In this document: positions 24,077 through 33,788 of the stretch, in pieces
Position numbering within the stretch: position 1 is the stretch's first letter
How the letters are laid out: each line of letters begins with the position of its first letter
Origin: Albugo candida
Taxonomy: Eukaryota > Oomycota > Peronosporomycetes > Albuginales > Albuginaceae
Direction of reading: 5' to 3'
DNA length: 64,000 nt
Assembly (NCBI GenBank): GCA_905220665.1
Contig: CAJNAR010000172.1
Span: 366,134-430,133, forward strand
Translations under genes and position numbers: made by a program
Notes under the pieces: model-generated
Seen by the model: only the letters and a program-made list of their open reading frames with translations
What the model was told of the DNA's origin: nothing
Database searches by the model: none

Positions 24077-26227
24077 TTAGCGTAACTCCTCTACTGTCCA
24101 TTGCCGAAGCTCACCTGGCCGTTCAATCTGAGCTCGGTCTGCATTATATGTAAGACTTGAGCAAATCTTATCTCCAACACACGACTTGAGAATTACAGAG
24201 GGTGCCGGTCGCATCCAAACATAACCTTGCGTGCTTGATCCGGGGTCGTAAGCTAAGTAAACTTCTGTGTGTTGCAGAAGACAGCTGACACAATACATCT
24301 GCTTTGACTTTTCACAATCATAGTTCACAAACGCGATAGTATCCCCAGCAGGCCAGAGCTCTGTGCCAATATTTGATAAAAAATGCGAAATGCTCCTTTG
24401 AGATGCTACACCATTCACATTGCGATAATGGCCGTGATTTTTTGGGGGCCATAAACCTACTGGAATGCGGTTTTTAGTAAATTCGTGGATGAAGACTTGA
24501 TCGGGAGAATGTATGGGAGCCGGCAATAAGAAGGCTGGGTGCTCAGAGCAGAATTCACGAGGGACTTCTTGAATTCTAAGACACGTAGACTCACTAACTA
24601 TCTCTTCGAAGTTTGGATATAACGCCCTTATTTTCTGCGAATTAGACCCTGAAGTTTCGACTAAGAGCGATCTCGCTGTAAGTATGTGAATCATTTTATG
24701 GTGGGGAGTCGAAGAAAAGAATATCCGCAGACGCGTAGCACAATAATGTTGTCTCGAAGAAGGATGATACGATATGTGGCACGAGCCAGTCTTTTCATCG
24801 CTAAGTTGCGCCCTTAGTGGGATCTTGTACATTTCTGTGTGCATTATTTGGTTGCTACGATACATCTTGCAGTCATCTTCTTCTAGTTTCACGTGTGTAC
24901 ATCCACGCTTTCGTAATGCCCCCAATTGTAAAGTATCTGAAGCAGCCATCAGTATTATTGCATTCGTAGGTGTCAAAAATTTCACGACCTGAGCTCCCAT
25001 CACATTTTTTAGGATACGACTGATACATTCCGTACCTTTGTTACTAAATGAGTTGGTTCCGATGCAGACGGGCTCCCCAAATTTTAGTATCCCGAGTGTA
25101 TTGGTGTATGTGAACGCTTCCAGTGCAGCGGCCTTTCTAAAAGAAACTCCTGCCATCCTCTTATAGGCAAGATACTTCAAGATCTGTGTGATTTCTTGCA
25201 AACTCTCGTGTTTCTTGTCTGGAATTGTAGGTTTATGGCCACGATTCGAATCATCGTGCATCTCGTTTGTTTTCTCTGAACCGTTTTCCTGCATAGCTAG
25301 AGTATTGACCGCATTATCACATTCGCTCGACTCCCAGCGGATCATTTTGGAGCAGAATGTTTCCTTACAGTTTTTGATGATCTTTTCTGATTCATGAATG
25401 CTACGAAAGACGCACAGCTCAGCCGAATAACGGCGCATACTTTTGAATAAGAAATAAGTTTGAATGGCTAACGAGTCGCTGTGCATAGCCAAACATTCCC
25501 GACAAACATCGTCTTCGTGATAAGAAGGGATTATGATGCATCGCATCGATGAGCGATCATTTTGTGGACTTTCAGTTTCCAAGATGTTTTCGATTTTGCT
25601 ATTTGCGATTTCTGAATCTTTTTGATGCAAAAGTGAAGAAGCTATCGATTGCTCTTCAGCTAACATATTGAACACCCCTATTTCCCTATCTGGTAGATCT
25701 CTTCCAAAAAATAATGGAACTTTGAAGACTTGTTTGCGCATGCTTGATGAGACATCATACGTCGACTGTTGAGGATGGTTATTTATTTTTTCAGCCTCGT
25801 CCACCTCCGTTTTTGCAACTGATGCTGCGAGTAGATGAATACTGTTCTCGATCATATCTGATTTTTCTGTAGTGGTAACATACTGATAGCTTTGGATTCG
25901 ATCACTTGAGATATACGATTTGGATGTATAAGATGCTATACGACATGAGTCCCTAGTATTACAATATGATAATAACGCTTGTACCAGATTTGTATGACGT
26001 CCATAAATCCAGTAGAGTCTGTTGGTCTGGCTGGCTTGGACCAAATGGATTCTTTCAATGCCAATGAACGTGACGAGGCACCGATGACACAGTGTGGGAT
26101 CTTTCTGCGATCCAAGTATCACATTGAAAATGCCTGCAGATTTTTGTACATAGTTGGACTGTACCTTTCCATTCACTGACACCAGCGCATCGAGAAGCAA
26201 GACAAAATACAATGTGGTGCTTAACAT
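24077..26227 (-). CDS. Secreted CCG/CHXC-type effector candidate
   Basis: An intact single-exon gene of 716 residues. It has a signal peptide (LYFVLLLDALVSVNG, cleavage near residue 20), no later transmembrane segment, and C47-H-R-C50 with Gly56, which fits C-x2-C-x5-G. This is the definition of the CCG effector class described in Albugo candida, and it also satisfies CHxC as described in Albugo laibachii. Two further C-x2-C-L pairs occur: CRECLAMH near residue 235 and CVSCLLQH near 640. The rest has no recognised domain. A diverged copy with stops lies at 1-950, and about 600 bp of upstream sequence is shared with it. The protein is much longer than its closest typical effectors. Function in host manipulation is an inference from motif and secretion. 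Confidence 0.85.
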   Translation of the reverse strand: MLSTTLYFVLLLDALVSVNGKVQSNYVQKSAGIFNVILGSQKDPTLCHRCLVTFIGIERIHLVQASQTNRLYWIYGRHTNLVQALLSYCNTRDSCRIASYTSKSYISSDRIQSYQYVTTTEKSDMIENSIHLLAASVAKTEVDEAEKINNHPQQSTYDVSSSMRKQVFKVPLFFGRDLPDREIGVFNMLAEEQSIASSLLHQKDSEIANSKIENILETESPQNDRSSMRCIIIPSYHEDDVCRECLAMHSDSLAIQTYFLFKSMRRYSAELCVFRSIHESEKIIKNCKETFCSKMIRWESSECDNAVNTLAMQENGSEKTNEMHDDSNRGHKPTIPDKKHESLQEITQILKYLAYKRMAGVSFRKAAALEAFTYTNTLGILKFGEPVCIGTNSFSNKGTECISRILKNVMGAQVVKFLTPTNAIILMAASDTLQLGALRKRGCTHVKLEEDDCKMYRSNQIMHTEMYKIPLRAQLSDEKTGSCHISYHPSSRQHYCATRLRIFFSSTPHHKMIHILTARSLLVETSGSNSQKIRALYPNFEEIVSESTCLRIQEVPREFCSEHPAFLLPAPIHSPDQVFIHEFTKNRIPVGLWPPKNHGHYRNVNGVASQRSISHFLSNIGTELWPAGDTIAFVNYDCEKSKQMYCVSCLLQHTEVYLAYDPGSSTQGYVWMRPAPSVILKSCVGDKICSSLTYNADRAQIERPGELRQWTVEELR

Positions 26228-26850
26228 CTTTTTCTCTTGTCTGCTAGTGAAGTTAATTATGTCGTTTTGACACGTGGGGTCAAATCAGCCAATCATTCTG
26301 CCTTTTTTGAGCTCTCTACATGTTACAATATAAACCAATCCGTGCGTTTTATTACAGACTCGGTTACGTGTCATGGCTCAAGTGCTCAATCGGAGATGAC
26401 AGATCGACGCAGCAGTCTTCTATTTTGGCATTGCGTTTGCAAATTCGTTGCAATGCGGGCTTCGCTTTTTTCTATATAGTAGTGCTAGAATATCCGCTTT
26501 CTAGGTTCACGGTACACGTGATATATTATAGATAAGAACTCTTTCCGAGGTGCTTCACACTTGAAGAGCGGCTAATTTGTGCGCATTGGCACATTTTTAA
26601 CGATGCGGTGATTGGTTGCACTGGTGCTGCATTCCGTTTATTAATACGACTTGGAGGTAGAGACTTCTTCGCCCCTGCATTAGTTTTTCCCCATCAATTT
26701 TGACGACGTGAATGTGGCCTTGATGAATTTCGCTGGAAGCAATCTGAAACACTTGTATATGGCTAACAGATGAAAATTTGTCGGAAATACTCTACAAAAG
26801 AAAGCTTGATGTCACAAAATCGTACATGTGAATGTGATAACACTCATATC
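25262..26850. repeat. Segmental duplication copy B (partner 1-1550)
   Basis: This is the same-orientation partner of 1-1550, covering the 5' 965 bp of the intact CCG gene and about 620 bp upstream. Frame-preserving in-dels and many substitutions show it is not recent. The intact member is this one. Confidence 0.8.
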
Positions 26851-28663
26851 GAATAGTTGGGACGGTGTTTGCTTATGTTATGAAAAAGCTGGGATATTTA
26901 TTGAAACCCGTTACATTTTACCCGATTGACATATCGATCGTTTTTCTAGGCTGAGATAATGCCAAGCATATCTGAGTGGGTAGCCATTGTCTATAGATGT
27001 CACTGGTATAGCTTTGAATACTATCGGTCTCATTCGACGCATGTACAACACGCAATTCTGGTGTAGATAGTGCCATCGTCAAAGTGATCACATAGGATAA
27101 CCAAATCATACCGAAGAGAACTCATGTTTATATAGTCTACCCTCTACATTTGAATGTATGAAGCGATATTTGCATGCTGATAATGTATATCTATCTTGCT
27201 TCATTTGAACGCAAAGGTGGCTGAACAAAAGTACGAAGACTACCTGTGTTGTTACAAACGATGCGATGCCGTTGGACTGATGTGAACACAAGACACTGAT
27301 ATTTCGAGCAAAGTGTCGATATAGCATCTTATACTAAGCATCTAAAATCCCATATTTTGTCACTGGTGGGCTACCTTTTTACACGCCCATCCTGCTTCGA
27401 ATGACGAAGTCTTCTCTCTCAAAATGTTTTTACCGTTGATAAGAAGCTTATAAAGCATTAGCTTCCATATTCTCACCAAGTCTTTTTTTCGCTAATTTTC
27501 GAAAGTGAACAGTATAGTTTTATGATCACAGGAAAACGAACAGCCCTCGGCCATGGTACGATACGTAGAATTAGCAGGAAATATTTAAGCAGAAGAGACT
27601 CGAGGCGATATGAATGAATCACAATATTAAATTTTTGAAATACCTCATACCTGATTTTAGCATTGCTGCTGCGCGAGATTCGAGTAGAGCCCGCCGCATA
27701 AAAACTTATCGAGTGTCACAAGTGTTCTACTTACGATATCATTGAACGTAGGCTGGAGGGATAAGAGAAGATTATTATGAGTTTTCCAACCAGCTCCGAT
27801 GTATGCTGCTTGGTATTTTGCATCCATGAATATGAAAGGATAATCGTACGACGTGTGCCTTTTTTCGATTATCTTTGCTTTTAAAATTGATTTTTCCCAT
27901 CCGTACAAGATAGGAAGTAAAGTAGATGATCCTCGAGTGTGTTGTGTCAATTCAAGCTGTAAGAGGACATGTCTTTCTTTCGACAAAAAAAGTTTCTCAA
28001 ATTAGAGCGAGTCGGTCGAGATACCTGATCATTACAGAGTATCGGAGAAAGCCTCTGCAGTTATGAACGTCAAATCCATCTTGCCATACTCGTTAGTTTG
28101 ATTAAGTTTAGGTATGAAACGTCACGGTGCCTTCAATGATGATGTGAAATTTAAGATATTTCAAGGACGACATGAGGCTGCTGCTACATCATCAATTTGT
28201 ACTCCGCGTATCCATTCCACGAAGCAAACATGAATAACACATCGAGCACCTTTCGGCAGGCTCCATGTCGTCTACGATGGAAGCATATCTGCAATCTGTG
28301 TTGCTAGTGAGATAAAAAAAGTCGTCAGTGGATAAAAGATTAATTCCTGTAGCTCGTATGGATTCCCCCCAACATTTTGATCTTTTCTCCTATCTCAAAA
28401 TTGCATTGTAAATATAGTGAACACTTCTGATAAACATTGCGCTTTCTCATGTATTGTATTCGCTGCATCGAGACAATTCACCGTGACTTGTAGAATGCTT
28501 AAGCTGACCCTTTATGCCACTAATTGACCTCTTAATTTGCCCGTTGTAATTGTTTTGTGACTATTTCGATTTGTATGTGTTTACTTCCGCTTGATGAGTT
28601 GCGATTGGATCCAAACTTTCGATAGATTGAACTCCTCTCACCTCAATATCTCATTGGAATCCG
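26851..28663. other. Gene-poor region between the CCG gene and Ku80
   Basis: Apart from the small frame at 26918-27109, only a 109-codon minus-strand frame (27657-27986) stands out, without motifs or signal. Nothing else is supported. Confidence 0.5.
26918..27109 (-). CDS. Possible small secreted protein, 63 residues
   Basis: An ATG-initiated frame with a hydrophobic N-terminus, MIWLSYVITLTMALS, followed by polar sequence with a potential signal cleavage near residues 24-25 (VVHAS). It contains one Cys and no CCG motif. No intron or homologue is evident. It may be a chance frame or a truncated secreted protein. Confidence 0.3.
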   Translation of the reverse strand: MIWLSYVITLTMALSTPELRVVHASNETDSIQSYTSDIYRQWLPTQICLALSQPRKTIDMSIG

Positions 28664-30651
28664 CTACTTGTGCGGATTCTCTTTTTTTATTTTCAAATCA
28701 GTTGCGCCATCGCGATCAGTGATATCACTCCAAAATGTTTGTTTGTTTGGTTCAGAACCCTTTTTGATCGCTTCTCGTAACTGAAAAGTATCATCGAATT
28801 CCTGAATTGAGTCAGAAAACTGAGTGATTCTCACATCCATCGACTCGTACGTTGACTGAGAACTGATACTGGCATCCAGACGCAACGCGCGAGTGACCAC
28901 AGAATCGAAGAAATGCCGAAGAACGGGATTGTAGCAACTACGAGGATTGATCTCATCGTTAGTCGTACTCAGCTTATCTACCAAAGAGTCAGCTATTTGT
29001 TGTTGCTTTTCTGAAGGAATACTTCTCAAATTCCCACGTAAAATAGATGGAAACTCGAAATCTCTCAAATCTTCTTCAAAGGGCAATTGTTGAGACCAGA
29101 AAACGTGACTTGGAAACTCGTTTGTTGGAGTTTGTGGTATCAGCGCGATGACCTTCGGGGCGGCATTTTTTCTCGGCACAAAGCGAGCAACTGCCACTCG
29201 ATCTTTCATTATCATTGCGTTCACAAGCGTTCCAAAGCATTTAGCAGAGTTCTTTTTTGTTGGGTCTGGTACAAAGACATTCGTGTTGACCATATATTTG
29301 GACTGGTGAATCTTTTTTTTATTCACAAATCCCAGCAGTTTCAGACTCTTCTCAGTGTTCAATTTGAAAGCCTCCAAGTCGGCAGAAGAAAAAGGAACAC
29401 TTTCGTGCCCATATGTGTACGCTTTTACTCTTTGGTCTGGTGAATTTTCTTCATCAGGTGTGTCTGGGTCCATGTAGCGCCGATCTTGTCGAACTCCTTC
29501 GTGTTTATCTTGCGACAGCGCCGACTCCTTCAAAAGGCTAGGAAGCATACTCATTTTTACTTTGATGAAGCAATGTACTGGTATTTTGAAGGAGCCAATT
29601 TCCAAATCTCCACGGAACTTCGTGACCTGCATGACGCTCTTCTTCGTCCCACGTTCCAGAAATTCTATTTTTTCTTGTATAGAGACGACATGACCTCCAA
29701 CAACTTGAGCGAGTGATAAAAGCATCTTATCGTTTTCTTCCTACGTGTCACAGGAAGCATTAGCACATGATGAATTACAGCCTTTCTAGGAACAACTTCG
29801 AATTCCAGACGAGGTTCTTGCTTGATCTTGCAGTCGACAATCTCTTCCATGTCTTTTTTTACCTGTCCTGGTGAATGGGTAAAGTCGGATGCGCTACAAT
29901 AAGACCCACTTATAAAGTTCAAGCGTAAAAAGTTCTCTTACACGATTTCTAGCGATACTCCAAGTGATTTTATCATCTCTATAACCGGTTCCAGGTCGGA
30001 AGCATTTTCGACTTCGCCATGAGCGTCCGTAAACAAAATGATCTTGCGTTTGAATTGTTTTGCAAGAGTGCGTCGATGGAGCAAGTCTAAGGCTACGATT
30101 ATCCCATCCAAAACATCCACTCCGATCAGCTTATCATCCCCACAAAGCTCCGATACTCTTTCCAGTGAATTGTGCATTTCCACCGTCGGAACTTGCGGAT
30201 AACACAGAGTATATACGTAACGATACTGATCTTCTCCATGTTCCTCATTGAGATGATTCTGAGTTTCTGCATCCCATTCACTCGGGAAATATCGCAGAAA
30301 ATTTTGAATAGAACAATACCTTTTGAGCCGAATGCAACGATTCCAATCTCATCATTTGGTCTATAAAACATCTAATATAACAATCTCAGAAGTGTGGGGA
30401 TCTTGTGACTATGTCCGTTTGTTTGCCTTTTGCTGCATTAAAGTCTGCATCACATTTGTAGCTCTTTGAAGCTTTGTTGGCTGATCTGTTTCTGCGTCTG
30501 TGTGTTTTTGTAATTTGCCACCGTCCATGGTGCTTTGCAGCACTGCGTTCATCGACGATCCCGTATTAATCACAAACATAACTGCTTCCTGTAATGGAAA
30601 AAATTCATTATAAAAACGTCACATGTTATAAGAAACCTTTGCGCGGTTCAT
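28664..30651 (-). CDS. XRCC5: Ku80 (XRCC5), DNA double-strand break repair and telomere factor
   Basis: Six exons on the minus strand: 30651-30637, 30588-30427, 30371-30320, 30266-29942, 29893-29863 and 29740-28664; 553 residues. The N-terminal vWA-like domain has VMFVINTGSSMNAVL, DEIGIVAFGSK and RKIILFTDAHGEVE. The DNA-encircling core has TKFRGDLEIG, AYTYGHESVPFSS, LKLLGFVNKKKIHQSKYM and VAVARFVPRKNAAPKVIALIPQ. The C-terminus stops after the core and arm, so the long extension that recruits DNA-PKcs in animals is absent. Exon 1 encodes only MNRAK. The second intron (30372-30426) begins with GC rather than GT, and the fifth (29741-29862) is 122 nt, the longest in the window. Ku acts with Ku70 in end joining and at chromosome ends. 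Confidence 0.88.
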
Positions 30652-30851
30652 ATTGGAATTGGAATCGTGCGACGGGAAAATTCTTTCGAAAACGTCAGAA
30701 GCTCCGCTTCAATGAACGAATGTGATTTGTTGGGCAGTCGCGGAAATGGAATTTGATTGGTAAAAGAAATTTATTTAGAAACGGGAATTCGTTTGCTGCA
30801 CAAAAAAGCGGCATTTGAGTACATAACTTATCGATTTTTGCTACTGTAAAA

Positions 30852-31720
30852 TCAGTCCTTTCTTGTGTCAGACGGTATTACTTGCGTCGTCGATGTTTCC
30901 AACGCCAAAGTATTACCCGATGCTCCACGTTTTCCATTGGTGTCACGGAAAAAAGCACCACGAAAAGGCGATAATGGTAGTATGTTTTTCTGAAATTGCC
31001 ATCGAATGCGATCGATGACACTTTCGAAAGAGTCCAATGCTGGTCGGACATCCAAATATACAGACAGAGGACCGTTGGGTGAACTACCTTCGCCATTATA
31101 AAAGTCAATTACGTAGCGAACGTGTTTTCCATCGCGGTCCACAATCCAATCATGCCGATCGAAAGGAAGTTTGGACCTGCATCAAGTTAGAAGTACTTCT
31201 TACATGCGTTTAGATCTACTGGCGCTTACGTACCATCCGATGAGATTCAGTAATTTAGCTTTTGGGCTGTATTCAGTTGGCTTCCCTAAGAAATTGTTAA
31301 GCTTCGGAGATGATTGCGAACTGGAGCACAAAGAATTTGTATGAGTGTGTGTCATTTCATTAAGGAAGAAATGACTTACGGATGAAATTTTTCCCAGCAA
31401 AGAATCTGCTGCCACGTTTCTTCATTGATAGCATTATGAATGGCGACAATAGTTTGCATCTCTTTAGGATCTGGTTTCCACCCTTTTCGTTCCATTGCTT
31501 TGAAATACATATCTTCTGAAGGATATTCCCATAGTGATGAGCGGCCAGTTTGATGTTGCGGTTCGAATTCTGAGCGCGGAATAGTGGATGTGACACGATG
31601 TGTGGATAATAGAGATTTATATGCATTGATATTCACTAAATTCGGTGGTGCTTGTCGACCAGAAGGACAGCTATTTCCATTTGCATGCGGGCATGCTGCA
31701 GTTGTTTCCAGGTCTTTCAT
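30852..31720 (-). CDS. HCCS: Holocytochrome c synthase (cytochrome c heme lyase)
   Basis: Three exons, 31720-31380, 31320-31234 and 31176-30852; 250 residues. Family landmarks: N-terminal CP motifs ([14 protein letters not shown]), [73 protein letters not shown] and [12 protein letters not shown] with [10 protein letters not shown]. The spliced joints restore the conserved 'LPFDRHDW' and 'GKP..SPKA' blocks exactly. The enzyme attaches heme to apocytochrome c in the mitochondrial intermembrane space. The C-terminal 40 residues are longer than the yeast and human ends and have no counterpart I know. A start upstream with a spliced leader cannot be excluded. Confidence 0.92.
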
Positions 31721-32494
31721 TGGCCACTGAGCCAAGTAACATTTCACTCTGTAACAGATATCTCATCTTCTTATCATCCAATTGGAACATTTAATGACAG
31801 ATATTGCTTTTGTAGCAATCCCTCGAGCTTCCATGTCTGTGTTATCGGTTCCAGTGCTGCGGTGTAACTCGTATTGCTTCTATCGAGCATTATAAGCCAC
31901 CGCGCTATTGACTAAATGCGCTGAAGATTATTACATAGTTTACTGCTTGCGCAATCGACTTGTTCTGTTAGAAGCTGATTCATGAATTGTCTGAATGTGA
32001 CTTTCGGTCACTACAAATTTGTTTGGTCCTTATCTTATGCCTGTGAAGATCCTCGAGGCCTTGAGGTATCAAACCTATCAGCTTCTAAACTACAACTCTC
32101 GCTTTTACCTGGTGATCTGCCAGTACGGACCAATCGTAGATGACAGAGATGCACTCACGGAACAAAGCGATTGCCTATTCGAAGTCTATGCTGAATTCTA
32201 TTTCTATTTCTCCGTTATGAATTCAAAATGAGAGAGGAAGAAAGCAATGGAATGGATGGTGGCCGCCCATCAGCCGAGCCGCAAGTTTGTTTATGCATAC
32301 TGATTGGGTTGATATACAAAGTTAATCCAGATGATCTGCTATAGCTTCTTACTACCATCACCTACTACTTCCATAATCCACAGCTGACGTCTCAACCACA
32401 GGAAGCCCCATTCCAGAGTGTGCATGATCATACTTACTACAACACAAAACAACAAACAATCAGACACTTTGTATAATCTATGTAATATTGCACG
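31721..32494. other. Intergenic region
   Basis: It separates the holocytochrome c synthase start from the end of the TspO-like gene. A 70-codon frame at 32019-32231 shows no support. Confidence 0.5.
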
Positions 32495-33310
32495 TTACCG
32501 ATCCGTAAACATCATAACGAGAGCGGAGATCACTAAGAGCCCGGCAATGACTTCGACTCCTTCCGCAGCACAAGATTTAACGCTAGCATCCAGCGTTTTG
32601 AATTCATTGGGGAACGAATCGTGTTTTGTGGCAATTGCAGACAGAAACCAAATAATCACCAAAGAGAAGATAGGATCGTGAGCGTAATGGAGTGTCACCA
32701 ATGCCATGATGATGAGTATGGATAGATGAAGTACGTAGACCGCAATTGGTAAAAACGTCTGACGATGTTGCTGTAACGAGATCGCCACATGTGACAATGT
32801 CAACGCTGTTACCCATGAAAAGTACAACGCAAACGGAAGCTCTGAGCAAATGTACTGCCACCAATCGATCTGAGATCCAACTTGGAAGATTGAGCTGGAA
32901 CGCCCTGAGCGCAATTGTCGGTCGTTGACGGTGTAAATGTACAGCACTAGCAACGCTAGCCATAAAAGGAACATTGAAAATGTTGCGAGATGCACATGGC
33001 CTTTCACATAGAGCAATACCCAAGCAATGTTTGCGACACATGAAAATCCAAAACAAGTCCTCAGCTGTGAGGGCTGACTCGCGTCTGCGTAGACAGAGTA
33101 CTGCGGAGAAACCAAGTCAATGACGACGACGACCGCTTCCAATATATAAATCAGTATCCAAATCAGAAAAGCAAACGACTCGGGCGTAATCATAGTTTCA
33201 TATTGGCGAGGAGTTTTCAGAAGAGACTTTGCGTAGACCACATTCACGACAGCTTGAAGTGCAAATAAAACCGCATTCGTAGTGGAGAGCCACGCTGTGT
33301 TCGACTGCAT
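32495..33310 (-). CDS. TspO/MBR-like polytopic membrane protein
   Basis: A single exon, 271 residues from the ATG at 33310. Seven or so hydrophobic helices are visible, starting with AVLFALQAVVNVVYAKSLL and ITPESFAFLIWILIYILEAV. The latter matches the 'P.gyaF.iWi.iY' signature of tryptophan-rich sensory (TspO/MBR) relatives. Later helices include FSMFLLWLALLVLYIYTV and SLVIIWFLSAIATKH. It is longer than the usual five-helix TspO (about 160 residues), so it belongs to the larger eukaryotic TspO-like group. Ligand (porphyrin or sterol) is unknown. Membrane location is inferred from hydropathy only. Confidence 0.65.
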   Translation of the reverse strand: MQSNTAWLSTTNAVLFALQAVVNVVYAKSLLKTPRQYETMITPESFAFLIWILIYILEAVVVVIDLVSPQYSVYADASQPSQLRTCFGFSCVANIAWVLLYVKGHVHLATFSMFLLWLALLVLYIYTVNDRQLRSGRSSSIFQVGSQIDWWQYICSELPFALYFSWVTALTLSHVAISLQQHRQTFLPIAVYVLHLSILIIMALVTLHYAHDPIFSLVIIWFLSAIATKHDSFPNEFKTLDASVKSCAAEGVEVIAGLLVISALVMMFTDR

Positions 33311-33788
33311 TTGTTTGCGACGAATTCTCAAATGAAACGATTTGTGCTACAGTTGTTGCGAGATATGACAGTTGACGAATAACGGGCATCAATCAGTAGA
33401 GATATCTACATTTGTAACTCGAGTAGCTATCGCTTAATCAGTGTAGACGAGACATACGGAGCTGACGGATCAAAGTGACATCGTGAAAGAGGTCGGATGA
33501 CTCGGAGACTGTAACTCTGACGTTTTAAGGTTAAGCGATGGCTCAAGAGGTACGATATGTCTGTTCTCTTGCTCCATGTCTTCAAATGCGACAATATCAA
33601 CGATTATTGCTGTCATATGAACATTCACAATTTTTCTACAAGATCTTGCTCCCACTACACCTAGAATCAATCCCATACACTTATAAAAATGCGAAAGGTA
33701 GAAAAGCGCTCAAAGCATAATTTCGATGTGTCCATGCGATCATTAATGTATGTGGTCACATCAATTTAGGTAATACCTGATTTTGTGA
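33311..33788. other. Divergent intergenic region
   Basis: These 478 bp lie between the start codons of the TspO-like and METTL13-like genes. No supported gene is seen. It probably holds both promoters. Confidence 0.4.

Noticed and set aside
29665..29862. Coding use of the 122-nt segment in Ku80
   Set aside because: Reading through requires a frame change before the conserved ENDKMLLSLAQ block, whereas splicing GTAAAA to ACGTAG joins the blocks in frame.
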